Positions 9,135-16,667 of a stretch of DNA of 64,000 nucleotides are shown one piece after another. A program made the position numbers and the translations under genes. Position 1 is the stretch's first letter. Each line of letters starts with the position of its first letter. The notes below the pieces were generated by a model. It did no database searches. It was not told where the DNA came from and worked only from the letters and a program-made list of their open reading frames with translations. Origin of the DNA: Mesobacillus boroniphilus (GTDB taxonomy: Bacteria; Bacillota; Bacilli; Bacillales; Cytobacillaceae); assembly GCF_018424685.1 (NCBI RefSeq), contig NZ_QTKX01000002.1, positions 372,001-436,000 on the forward strand, given 5' to 3'.

Positions 9135-10625
9135 ATGAACAAGCTAGAAGAATTTATCAAGAATGAAGGGGCTGCTTTTCCCGGGAAGACATACGTAGAA
9201 GAGCTGTTGAAGCCCGTCTTTAATGATCAGCGGGATTACTTGTTCCATGTCATGTTTGATATCCACCGGGCGCATGTGATTATGCTTGCTGAACAGGGGA
9301 TTATCGAAAAAGACGAAGCGAAAGTGATGCTTGAGGGGATTAACAAGGTTGCCGGGACGGATGTCGGGAAGCTAAGTTATGAGCCGCAATTTGAGGATTT
9401 ATTTTTCATGATGGAAGCGAAAATCGGCGAGGAAATTGGCGGTGAGCTTGCCGGCAAGATTCATATCGGCCGCAGCCGCAATGATATGGGTGTCGCGATG
9501 TATCGTCTAGTGCTCAGGGAGCATCTCGTCAATCTGCTTGGAAGTGCCTATCAGTTGAGCGAGGCGCTGCTGGAGCAGGCCGAAAGCCATACAGACACGA
9601 TCATTACAGGGTATACCCATACGCAGCCGGCCCAGCCGACTACATTGGGTCATTATTTCCTTGCGATTTATGATGTTTTGGGACGTGATATTCAGAGGTT
9701 ATGGGCTGCATATCGGACGGTCAACCAGTCCTCGCTTGGGGCTGCTGCCCTGACGACAACAGGGTTCCCGATAAGCCGTGAACGGACTCGTGTATTGCTC
9801 GGCTTTGACCGGATTGTCGAGAACTCTTATGACTCGATAGGCGGAGGGGACTACTTGCTTGAGACAGCGTCGGCTTTGATGACAAGCATGGTTAACACCG
9901 GCAGATGGATCCAGGACTTCCTTCAGCATGTCACCAGGGAATTCGGTTCTTTTTACGTCGCCGACCCTTACGTGCAATGCAGCAGCATCATGCCGCAGAA
10001 GCGGAACCCGGTGTCGATTGAGCATTCGCGTTCAATTGCGAGCAGTGCATATGGTGACGCGCTGGCTGCTTTCAATATGGTGCACAATACGCCGTTCGGC
10101 GATATTGTTGATACAGAAGACGACTTGCAGCCGCATCTGTATCGAGCATTCAATAACGCCAACCGTGTGTGGAAGCTCATGTACGCTGTAATTGCGACCT
10201 TGAAGGTGAACGGAGAACATACGAAGGAAATGGCGAAGAAGTCCAGCATCACGATTACCGAGCTTGCTGATACACTTGCCCGTGAATATGGAGTTCCATT
10301 CAGGAAAGCCCATTCCATTGCAAGCTTCATTTCCAAGGAGACCGTCAAGGAAGGAAAAGAACTGTACGAGTGGGACGTCGAGGCCATCAATGCGGTCATT
10401 CAACAATTCGTCGAAGTATCATTGACTGAAGAAGAATGGCAGAAAATCATTTCACCAGAATACTTCATCGAAATCAGGGACTTACCAGGCGGACCAAGCC
10501 CGAAAGAAGTCAAACGGATGATCGGAGAAAGAAAAGAAAAGCTGGGTAAAGATCTGGAAGAATACTCAGAAACAGTTAGGATATTGGACAAAAAGAGAGA
10601 AGAGTTGGTTGGGTTTAGGTTTTGA
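9135..10625 (+). CDS. Argininosuccinate lyase-like enzyme (aspartase/fumarase superfamily), probably not ArgH
   Basis: Lyase of 496 residues that should split a C-N bond and release fumarate from an N-substituted aspartate-type substrate. The superfamily elements are present: GRSRND near 115, THTQPAQPTT near 160, and the flexible catalytic loop SSIMPQKRNP near 285, which carries the predicted catalytic serine. Two places differ from true ArgH. The segment that usually reads SRNDQVATD is SRNDMGVAM, and the usual YNRDLQE-type segment is replaced by DTEDDLQP. With no arg gene nearby and a transporter upstream, I infer a catabolic lyase for an imported compound. EDDS lyase, a known non-ArgH relative acting on an aminopolycarboxylate, shows that such substrates are possible. 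Last gene of the operon. Confidence 0.8.
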   Translation: MNKLEEFIKNEGAAFPGKTYVEELLKPVFNDQRDYLFHVMFDIHRAHVIMLAEQGIIEKDEAKVMLEGINKVAGTDVGKLSYEPQFEDLFFMMEAKIGEEIGGELAGKIHIGRSRNDMGVAMYRLVLREHLVNLLGSAYQLSEALLEQAESHTDTIITGYTHTQPAQPTTLGHYFLAIYDVLGRDIQRLWAAYRTVNQSSLGAAALTTTGFPISRERTRVLLGFDRIVENSYDSIGGGDYLLETASALMTSMVNTGRWIQDFLQHVTREFGSFYVADPYVQCSSIMPQKRNPVSIEHSRSIASSAYGDALAAFNMVHNTPFGDIVDTEDDLQPHLYRAFNNANRVWKLMYAVIATLKVNGEHTKEMAKKSSITITELADTLAREYGVPFRKAHSIASFISKETVKEGKELYEWDVEAINAVIQQFVEVSLTEEEWQKIISPEYFIEIRDLPGGPSPKEVKRMIGERKEKLGKDLEEYSETVRILDKKREELVGFRF

Positions 10626-10661
10626 GGAAGCAGGGGGACGTACCCTTTGCTCCTTTTTTTT
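10626..10661 (+). terminator. Terminator formed by GGGGACGTACCC repeat, copy 2
   Basis: GGAAGCA and TGCTCC arms enclose the core GGGGACGTACCC (10634-10645), followed by a run of eight or more T. It starts right after the lyase stop codon, so this repeat copy has become the operon terminator. Confidence 0.72.
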
Positions 10662-10948
10662 ATTTATTTGACGGTATCTGTCACAGCCTTGAATTTGTTG
10701 CAAAAGCATGGCCTTACAAGAAAATCAACATCTTTATCGATAAGGTAAGGAATGCCAGTACAACTATTAAAACAATTTCCTCCAAATTAAATCAACTTGA
10801 ATACCAGCTTTTCTCATTAAATTATGCGGTTGATTCCAGGATTAAAGCTCGAAAAGGAATTGGCTCTTCTATATTATTGGCGCTTTTTCCGGCCGCTGTA
10901 TTAGGAATTAGCATGATATGCGTTAAAGAAGGAGGTACGACCGAATGA
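10662..10948 (+). pseudogene. Unrecognised ORF remnant between two hairpin repeats
   Basis: An open frame runs from the repeat at 10626 to 10948 with no start codon supported by a ribosome site. It encodes a helical stretch ending in a hydrophobic segment (GIGSSILLALFPAAVLGI) and VKEGGTTE. Its stop overlaps an ATG (ATGA) preceded by AAGGAGG, but the downstream frame ends after three codons. That is the layout of the end of one gene and the start of a coupled second gene, both now cut off. I read it as debris of a lost gene pair. I do not recognise the family; a short real gene is the alternative. Confidence 0.3.
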
Positions 10949-11014
10949 ATAAATAAATACTTGCTGATGGGTCATTGAGAGCAGTAAGTTAATATTGTTC
11001 TATAACAATAAGAA

Positions 11015-11050
11015 GGAAGCATAGGGTACGTCCCCATGCTTCCTTGTTTT
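11015..11050 (-). terminator. Terminator/hairpin repeat, copy 3 (inverted)
   Basis: A perfect 8-bp stem GGAAGCAT/ATGCTTCC (11015-11022, 11036-11043) encloses GGGTACGTCCCC (11024-11035), the reverse complement of the core in copies 1 and 2. It lies just past the stop of the minus-strand gene ending at 11058. T-rich sequence follows on the plus side, so it may work from either side. Confidence 0.6.
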
Positions 11051-11057
11051 CTTCAAT

Positions 11058-14045
11058 CTACCTTCTCCAGGCTCCATCTGGTCCTAGTTTGTAACCGTTA
11101 ATGGTTGTGTTGTAGGCCATGGCACCGCTGCTATAGAGATAATACCATTTGCCTCCGGTGTACACCCATCCGGTTTTCATCGCTCCGGTTGCTTCGAGGA
11201 AGTACCACTTTGTTCCTGACTTCACCCATCCGGTTTTCATTGCTCCGCTGGATTCAAGGTAGTACCACTTCGTTCCGGACTTTATCCATCCAGTTTTCAT
11301 CGCTCCGCTGGATTCAAGATAGTACCACTTCGTTCCTGACTTCACCCATCCAGTTTTCATTGCTCCGCTTGGATCTAGGAAGTACCACTTTGTTCCGGAT
11401 TTTATCCATCCAGTTTTCATAATGCCTTGGGCATCAAGGTAGTACCATGTATTTCCTGACTTTATCCAGCCTGTAACCATTACTCCCTCTTCATCAAAAT
11501 AATACCAGTGGCCATTGATTTTTTGCCATCCAGTCTGCATTGCACCATCGCTATTAAAGAGGTACCATTCTCCATCAATATTATTCAGACCTGCAGCGTA
11601 ATCATCAATCAAAGGATTATAGTAATACCAATACCCACCGTAATAAACCCAGTTAGGGCCAGTGGTAAACTGAATGATCAAATCCTCTGCTAAAGGGCTG
11701 CCATCATAACCCGAAATAGCATCGCTATTAATGTGCAGCGTGTATTTTGTATTCCCTGCAAGCAGAGGAGGAATGATGTAAAGTACATCTTCATACTCAG
11801 AGCTATCGACTTCAATGGTTCCATCAGGGCCGACAATGCTGATTCCCGATGGGTCATTCACCACAATCTCCTGGTCAAAAAGAAGTGCAAAGAAACTATT
11901 TATTGGAACATCCTCTACTCCATCATAAAAACTCTCATAATTGTAATCTTCATCGCCGTCATCATAATAGGTAATTGAGACAGCTTCCAAGAATTCAGCC
12001 GGTGTAGGGTCGGCAGGAATGCCAGGGTCTTCAGAATCACCAGTTCCTGGCACGTACTGCTCATCTGTATTCACCTGGTTTAACTGGACATTTCCGTTAC
12101 TATCGGTGAATAAAGCTACTAGTCCATTTTGAAAATGAAGCTGTTCTGCTTTAACACCTTGCGCCACGGAGTACAGATATTCATTTGTATCATAAGAATA
12201 AACATCAATTCCGCCATCGAGTCTGGCAGCATAAGTCAATTGTTCCTCTATATTAAACTCATAATCTTTATACCTCGTTCCAAGGTCAAATCTGTAAGTC
12301 ATATCGCCAGAATTATACATGGCAAGGTTGAAAACCACGCCGCTTGTATTGTACATACTTTGCCCGTCAGGCGTTATTTTGGCCGATGGATCTAATTCAT
12401 AATCTCCATGGTATGGAGAATCATATTGGTTTTTAATAATTCCGTTCTGAACCTCAAAAGCTGACACATCTCGCGGGCTGGAATCTGTATCTATCGTGTA
12501 TAGTTTTGAGAATGAAGGATTATAGTACATGTACGACCATGCACGAATATTCTTTCCTTCTGAGTTAATAATCTCCCCGCCGGTGACGGAAGAATAAACT
12601 TTCATATCCTCCCACTGGTTGGATCCTGGTGCAATATAGATGTTCCCTGAACCATCGATTGCGATATCATATGGGTCTGTATCAACCTCAATCAATTTGA
12701 CTGCTTCAAAAGTTTCAGTGTCAACTTCCGCAATCGCACCAACCAAGAGTTCTTCTGTACTGTATTCATGATTCATTTCATGCTGAGTTACATACAATTT
12801 GCCATTATATAATTCTAGTCTTTCTGCAGGGTAAGGCAAAGCAAGTGCCTTTAATTCCCCTGTAGAATAGTTCGCTGCATAAATTGTTTTGCTACCCGGT
12901 CTGGTCATATAGACGACAGGATTTATAGGATCAATAGCAGTATCCATTGGTGTAAAGCCCAAATTATCTATCGTGCCTGCAGGGTCCGGAACTCCAGGCA
13001 TTTCAGGAAGACCTGAAGTCGGCTGTGTATCAGAAGTCATTGTTTCAATGAAATACTGCCCATTGTCATCTATATTGATTGTTACTAACAACCCGTTTTG
13101 AAGATGAAGTTCTTGTACATGAAGATCTTTTCGCAGGGCATATAAATATTCATTTGTGCCGTATTCATAAACATCAATTCCTCTGGTTGTACTTGCAGCA
13201 AAGGTTAAATTTTGTTCTGGGCTGAATGTGTAATCATTATATCTTTTGCCAAAGGTAAAATTAAACTCCATGTCACCGGATCTAAAAGGTGCTAAATTAA
13301 ACACATTTCCGCTGACATCATACAAATTCAACCCATCAAGGGAGAATTCCGCCATTCCTTCCATCTCATAATCCCCATGATAAGGAGAATCGTAGTGGTT
13401 TTTAATGACACCACCAGCTACTTCAAAGGCTTCAATGTCTGCTGGACTTGAATCTGTTTCCAGTGAGTATATCTTTGAGGTAGCAGGGTTATAACGGATA
13501 TCCGAACGATGAGAGATGCTTGTTTTAAACGGGTCTTGTGCTATTTCCGCTTTTTCCGTCATGGAGTAGACCCTTAAGTTTCCCCATTGATTGGAACCTG
13601 GTGAAACATATACAAAGCCATTTGAATCTACTGCGATATCATAAGGATCTTCATTGATATCCAACACATTGCTAAGAGTGAAGGATTGGGTATCCACCTC
13701 AGCAATGGCTCCTGAGAGCGGATTATCGGTACTATACTCATGACTCATTTTATGTTGTGTAACATACAGTTTGTTTTCAAATAAATCCAGCCTTTCAGCA
13801 GGATACGGCAAAATTAATGTCTTGATTTCTCCCGTTGAAAAATTAACACTATATAATGTTTGGCTGCCAAGCTTTGTCATATACAGTATTGGTTCATTGT
13901 GATCCATCACTGTGTCATTTGGTGTAAAACTCAGATTGATTCTCCCGTTTAAAGGCTCTGCTGCCATACTCTTTCCTTGAGTGTAGGGAGTTACAATCGA
14001 CAGAATTAAAATAAATACAAATAAAACCTTAAGAAACCTGGTCAA
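11058..14045 (-). CDS. Secreted protein with duplicated propeller-like domains, Big_5-type domain and wall-binding repeats
   Basis: Large exported surface protein of 995 residues. After a signal peptide (about 1-29) come two copies of a roughly 320-residue module (about 30-345 and 355-670). These share blocks such as LPYPAERL, LYVTQH, HEYST, PGSNQW and YDSPYHGDYE, which suggest a beta-propeller made by tandem duplication. About 690-785 resembles a bacterial Ig-like (Big_5) domain (TKYTLHINSDAI, IIQFTTG). The last 200 residues are about ten Trp/Gly repeats of the wall-binding type (KTGWVKSGTKWYYL) ending in GPDGAWRR. The TTG start follows AAAGGTGGG by seven bases. It is monocistronic and has no catalytic motif that I recognise. 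Adhesion or a wall scaffold role is inference. Confidence 0.72.
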   Translation of the reverse strand: MTRFLKVLFVFILILSIVTPYTQGKSMAAEPLNGRINLSFTPNDTVMDHNEPILYMTKLGSQTLYSVNFSTGEIKTLILPYPAERLDLFENKLYVTQHKMSHEYSTDNPLSGAIAEVDTQSFTLSNVLDINEDPYDIAVDSNGFVYVSPGSNQWGNLRVYSMTEKAEIAQDPFKTSISHRSDIRYNPATSKIYSLETDSSPADIEAFEVAGGVIKNHYDSPYHGDYEMEGMAEFSLDGLNLYDVSGNVFNLAPFRSGDMEFNFTFGKRYNDYTFSPEQNLTFAASTTRGIDVYEYGTNEYLYALRKDLHVQELHLQNGLLVTINIDDNGQYFIETMTSDTQPTSGLPEMPGVPDPAGTIDNLGFTPMDTAIDPINPVVYMTRPGSKTIYAANYSTGELKALALPYPAERLELYNGKLYVTQHEMNHEYSTEELLVGAIAEVDTETFEAVKLIEVDTDPYDIAIDGSGNIYIAPGSNQWEDMKVYSSVTGGEIINSEGKNIRAWSYMYYNPSFSKLYTIDTDSSPRDVSAFEVQNGIIKNQYDSPYHGDYELDPSAKITPDGQSMYNTSGVVFNLAMYNSGDMTYRFDLGTRYKDYEFNIEEQLTYAARLDGGIDVYSYDTNEYLYSVAQGVKAEQLHFQNGLVALFTDSNGNVQLNQVNTDEQYVPGTGDSEDPGIPADPTPAEFLEAVSITYYDDGDEDYNYESFYDGVEDVPINSFFALLFDQEIVVNDPSGISIVGPDGTIEVDSSEYEDVLYIIPPLLAGNTKYTLHINSDAISGYDGSPLAEDLIIQFTTGPNWVYYGGYWYYYNPLIDDYAAGLNNIDGEWYLFNSDGAMQTGWQKINGHWYYFDEEGVMVTGWIKSGNTWYYLDAQGIMKTGWIKSGTKWYFLDPSGAMKTGWVKSGTKWYYLESSGAMKTGWIKSGTKWYYLESSGAMKTGWVKSGTKWYFLEATGAMKTGWVYTGGKWYYLYSSGAMAYNTTINGYKLGPDGAWRR
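11110..11640 (-). repeat. Tandem 60-bp coding repeats (wall-binding module)
   Basis: Units of about 60 bp encode the ~20-residue Trp/Gly wall-binding repeats of the protein at 11058-14045. The units between about 11160 and 11460 are nearly identical in DNA, with a shared block reading as the complement of AAAACTGGATGG, which points to recent expansion or gene conversion. Confidence 0.8.
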
Positions 14046-14316
14046 ACACTATCCCACCTTTTCAATAATTTTTTTGCTATCTAGCCCGTTGTTAATATCG
14101 GCTAAAGTAGTACATAGTTAAATAAAAGATGGAATTAGTGGAAGTGTATGGAATAAAGAGTGCATGTATAACAAACTATTGATTTTAATAATGTTTTCTA
14201 GAAAAGAAATCTTAAGAAAAATGTCAAGCATTAGTTAACTGAATTTTCTATCTTTAACCCAAAATATCTGTTAAAATTATCTTGTGCTTAATTGAGAACG
14301 GGTGAAGGGGGATACT

Positions 14317-15039
14317 ATGATTTATACAAAAAAAATTGCCAGTCTATTTCTTACAGGAACCTTATTGGTCGGCTTGCCTGGTGGTGTTTTCGCAAAACAG
14401 GAAAACAAGGTGGTAGATTTAACAGTCCTTGGAGATTCTTTAGCTGCGGGATCTACACCATATAAAAAAGAAGGGAAGGGATATGGGGAGTTTTTAAAAG
14501 AAAGGTTTGAACAATCTCAATATACTGGGGAACTTGATAATCATGGTGTCCCAGGGTATTTTTCATGGCAGCTTTTAAATGATGTCAGGACAAAGGACGA
14601 TGTTCGGCAATCTATACAACATGCAGAGGTCATCGTAATGGACATTGGCGCAAATGATTTATTAAAGGCATTGTATACAAATGATCTCGAGCTAGTCCAG
14701 GTGGCCTTGGGCAAGGTGCAGAATAATTTATCCCTTATTTTAAAAACAATAGATGAATTGAACCCAGATGCTGATGTCTATGTAATGGGCTATTATAACC
14801 CATTCCCATACTACCCTGAGGAGCAGCAAGCTTCCTTGATGCCAATGCTAAAGGAATTAAACAAAGTGATTGAAGAAGTTTCCGAGGTCAACGGTGATAC
14901 CTTTGTCACAACAGAGAAAGTTATCGCCAAACATTATGAAGACTATCTGCCAAACCCAGCTGACATCCATCTCAGTGAAGAAGGCTATAAGACAGTAGCG
15001 ATGGAGTTTTGGAAAGCGATTGATGAAAATTTGGAATAA
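14317..15039 (+). CDS. Secreted SGNH/GDSL hydrolase
   Basis: Esterase or lipase-type hydrolase of 240 residues acting outside the cell. A signal peptide covers about 1-25. Block I is LGDSLAAGS near residue 38 (nucleophile Ser), followed by the GANDLL block III near 109, and the catalytic Asp-x-x-His as DIHLS near 220. The ATG at 14317 is preferred over the in-frame GTG at 14302 because AAGGGGG lies five bases before it. Likely substrates are acyl esters on polysaccharide or lipid; nothing in the sequence decides. It is divergent from the propeller gene and followed by its own terminator. Confidence 0.85.
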   Translation: MIYTKKIASLFLTGTLLVGLPGGVFAKQENKVVDLTVLGDSLAAGSTPYKKEGKGYGEFLKERFEQSQYTGELDNHGVPGYFSWQLLNDVRTKDDVRQSIQHAEVIVMDIGANDLLKALYTNDLELVQVALGKVQNNLSLILKTIDELNPDADVYVMGYYNPFPYYPEEQQASLMPMLKELNKVIEEVSEVNGDTFVTTEKVIAKHYEDYLPNPADIHLSEEGYKTVAMEFWKAIDENLE

Positions 15040-15049
15040 CCTAAATGCT

Positions 15050-15075
15050 CGGCTGCCGCAGCCGGGTATTTTTTC
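15050..15075 (+). terminator. Intrinsic terminator of the SGNH hydrolase gene
   Basis: CGGCTG (15050-15055) and CAGCCG (15059-15064) form a tight stem followed by TATTTTTT. It is ten bases after the stop codon. Confidence 0.85.
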
Positions 15076-15170
15076 ACCTAATAATGCGTTCTAAGTACCT
15101 TTCTCTTGCTCAAGTATATACTGAAAAACCACCGCCATCCCATGCCCTTACTGAAACTCTCCCTAAATAG

Positions 15171-15220
15171 AACAGGAGAGCAAAGCAGGCAATTTTGCCC
15201 TATCTGCTCTCCTGTTTTTA
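15171..15220. terminator. Long hairpin between convergent genes
   Basis: A perfect 12-bp stem AACAGGAGAGCA (15171-15182) / TGCTCTCCTGTT (15204-15215), followed by TTT on the plus side. It sits at the 3' end of the minus-strand gene, whose stop is at 15218-15220, so the arm lies right behind its stop codon. It probably protects both convergent transcripts. Confidence 0.65.
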
Positions 15221-16528
15221 TGAAACCTTATTATTCATGGCCTTTACATATTCTTTGATTCGCTGCTGGTATTGCTGGATTTTATCAAATTTGCCTCCAT
15301 AGCTTTCTTTTAACAAAGGGTCTTCCTGCAGACCGTTATAAAGCGGGTGGATATATCGGCTGCGGTCGAATTGGTCGGTAATGTCCATCTCCTCAGCAAT
15401 CATCAGATTGATTTTAATAAGGCTGGCAAGATAGCTTTCATAAATGAAGGCTTCCTGCAAATGTGTCCGCTCTTCTTTATAAAGGATGTCGTCGATCAAG
15501 ATGTTCAATCTATTGCGAGCAACAACCGCTTCATTCATTAAATCGATCCACTTGGTGCCCTGGTAATCTTCCAAAGTAAGCTGAAGCAAGTACGTGGTTC
15601 TTGCTTCATTGAACTTGATGAAGCCTTCCCACATCAGGTCGTCATTTTTGTTGTCCATCGCCCTTTTGAAGGCTTTTTTTGCCTCATTCAGATACATGAT
15701 AAACAGCTCTGCTTCTTCATTGGTCAATAAACTTATGCTGAGCTTAACCTTCTTTGCACCGTCCAGGCTGAAAAAGTCGACCTTCTCAATTCCGAATTTT
15801 TTACGCAGGACCATATTCGCTTTTTTGTTGTAAAATAACCCCAGGTAATTATAGTAAACCATTTGCGTTACAGGATTTTTCAGCATGTTCCCCCTGACCT
15901 CAAGAAGGGTTGAGGTCATTTGGTACTCATTTGTGTGGACAAGCTGCTGATAGTTGATCACACACCTGATCAGTTTTACGGTTTCTTCAATCAAGGTAAG
16001 GTTACCGATGCTGATCGACAGGAGCGCATCACGTCGTTTATCGATCAAGCTGAGGATTTTATCCATCCGCTCCAGATTATAATCTTTGTGCTTATCCGCA
16101 GTGTTGTACAGATAAGGGAAGAAGACAATCAGGTCGATAAAATATTGAAGGTTGTTCGCAAATTCATTTGCCGTCTTGGAGCCTCTCGCAAACTTGTTCT
16201 CCAGGTTATCGAATACGGCTTTACCAGCATCCTTCGAGTTGGGCATGTCGTATTCTTTCAGCAGACTGGTGACGGAAGCTACATAATTCTCATTCTCGAG
16301 AACATTCCCTTCCATTTGGGTGATGACATTCACGCTGTCGATCGAGATATACGTCTTCATCGCAATGATGAAGGCGGTGAAAGAAATGATCACCCCAACA
16401 ACCGCCGTAATGAATGCAACCCGGTCAGCTGTGGATTTGAAAGGGTAGATTTCATAAGATATATAGATAGAAAGAATGATGATAATCCCAATCAAAACAT
16501 AACTAAAAGGAAACTTGATTTTTTTCAA
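15218..16528 (-). CDS. Membrane protein of unknown function with large cytoplasmic helical domain
   Basis: I do not recognise this family. The 436 residues begin with two hydrophobic segments (about 8-26 and 38-58) and continue with about 370 mostly charged, helical residues without cysteines or catalytic motifs, ending in QQRIKEYVKAMNNKVS. The topology suggests a membrane-anchored cytoplasmic domain. The TTG start is supported by GAGAGGTG seven bases upstream. It is monocistronic, between an SGNH hydrolase and a glucosaminidase. No function is proposed. Confidence 0.7.
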   Translation of the reverse strand: MKKIKFPFSYVLIGIIIILSIYISYEIYPFKSTADRVAFITAVVGVIISFTAFIIAMKTYISIDSVNVITQMEGNVLENENYVASVTSLLKEYDMPNSKDAGKAVFDNLENKFARGSKTANEFANNLQYFIDLIVFFPYLYNTADKHKDYNLERMDKILSLIDKRRDALLSISIGNLTLIEETVKLIRCVINYQQLVHTNEYQMTSTLLEVRGNMLKNPVTQMVYYNYLGLFYNKKANMVLRKKFGIEKVDFFSLDGAKKVKLSISLLTNEEAELFIMYLNEAKKAFKRAMDNKNDDLMWEGFIKFNEARTTYLLQLTLEDYQGTKWIDLMNEAVVARNRLNILIDDILYKEERTHLQEAFIYESYLASLIKINLMIAEEMDITDQFDRSRYIHPLYNGLQEDPLLKESYGGKFDKIQQYQQRIKEYVKAMNNKVS

Positions 16529-16635
16529 CTCTGAACACCTCTCTAGAGCACAGGAAACCTGGTGCTTTTTTCTATGTATGTACTTTCTTTATTTTATTAA
16601 TAAGATGGTACAAAAGACCTATCCTTTTGTCGTAA

Positions 16636-16663
16636 AAAAGCTGACTCGATTGAGTCAGCTTTT
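16636..16663 (-). terminator. Intrinsic terminator of the glucosaminidase gene
   Basis: A perfect 12-bp stem AAAAGCTGACTC / GAGTCAGCTTTT with a four-base loop. Read on the minus strand it follows the stop codon at 16668 and ends in a T run. Confidence 0.85.
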
Positions 16664-16667
16664 CATT

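Noticed and set aside
9928..10406. Several open frames of 87-143 codons on both strands within the lyase gene
   Set aside because: All overlap the conserved lyase frame and lack start signals.
15920..16534. 204-codon plus-strand open frame antisense to the membrane protein at 15218-16528
   Set aside because: The opposite strand has a supported start and hydrophobic N-terminus; this frame has no ribosome site and reads as a complement shadow.
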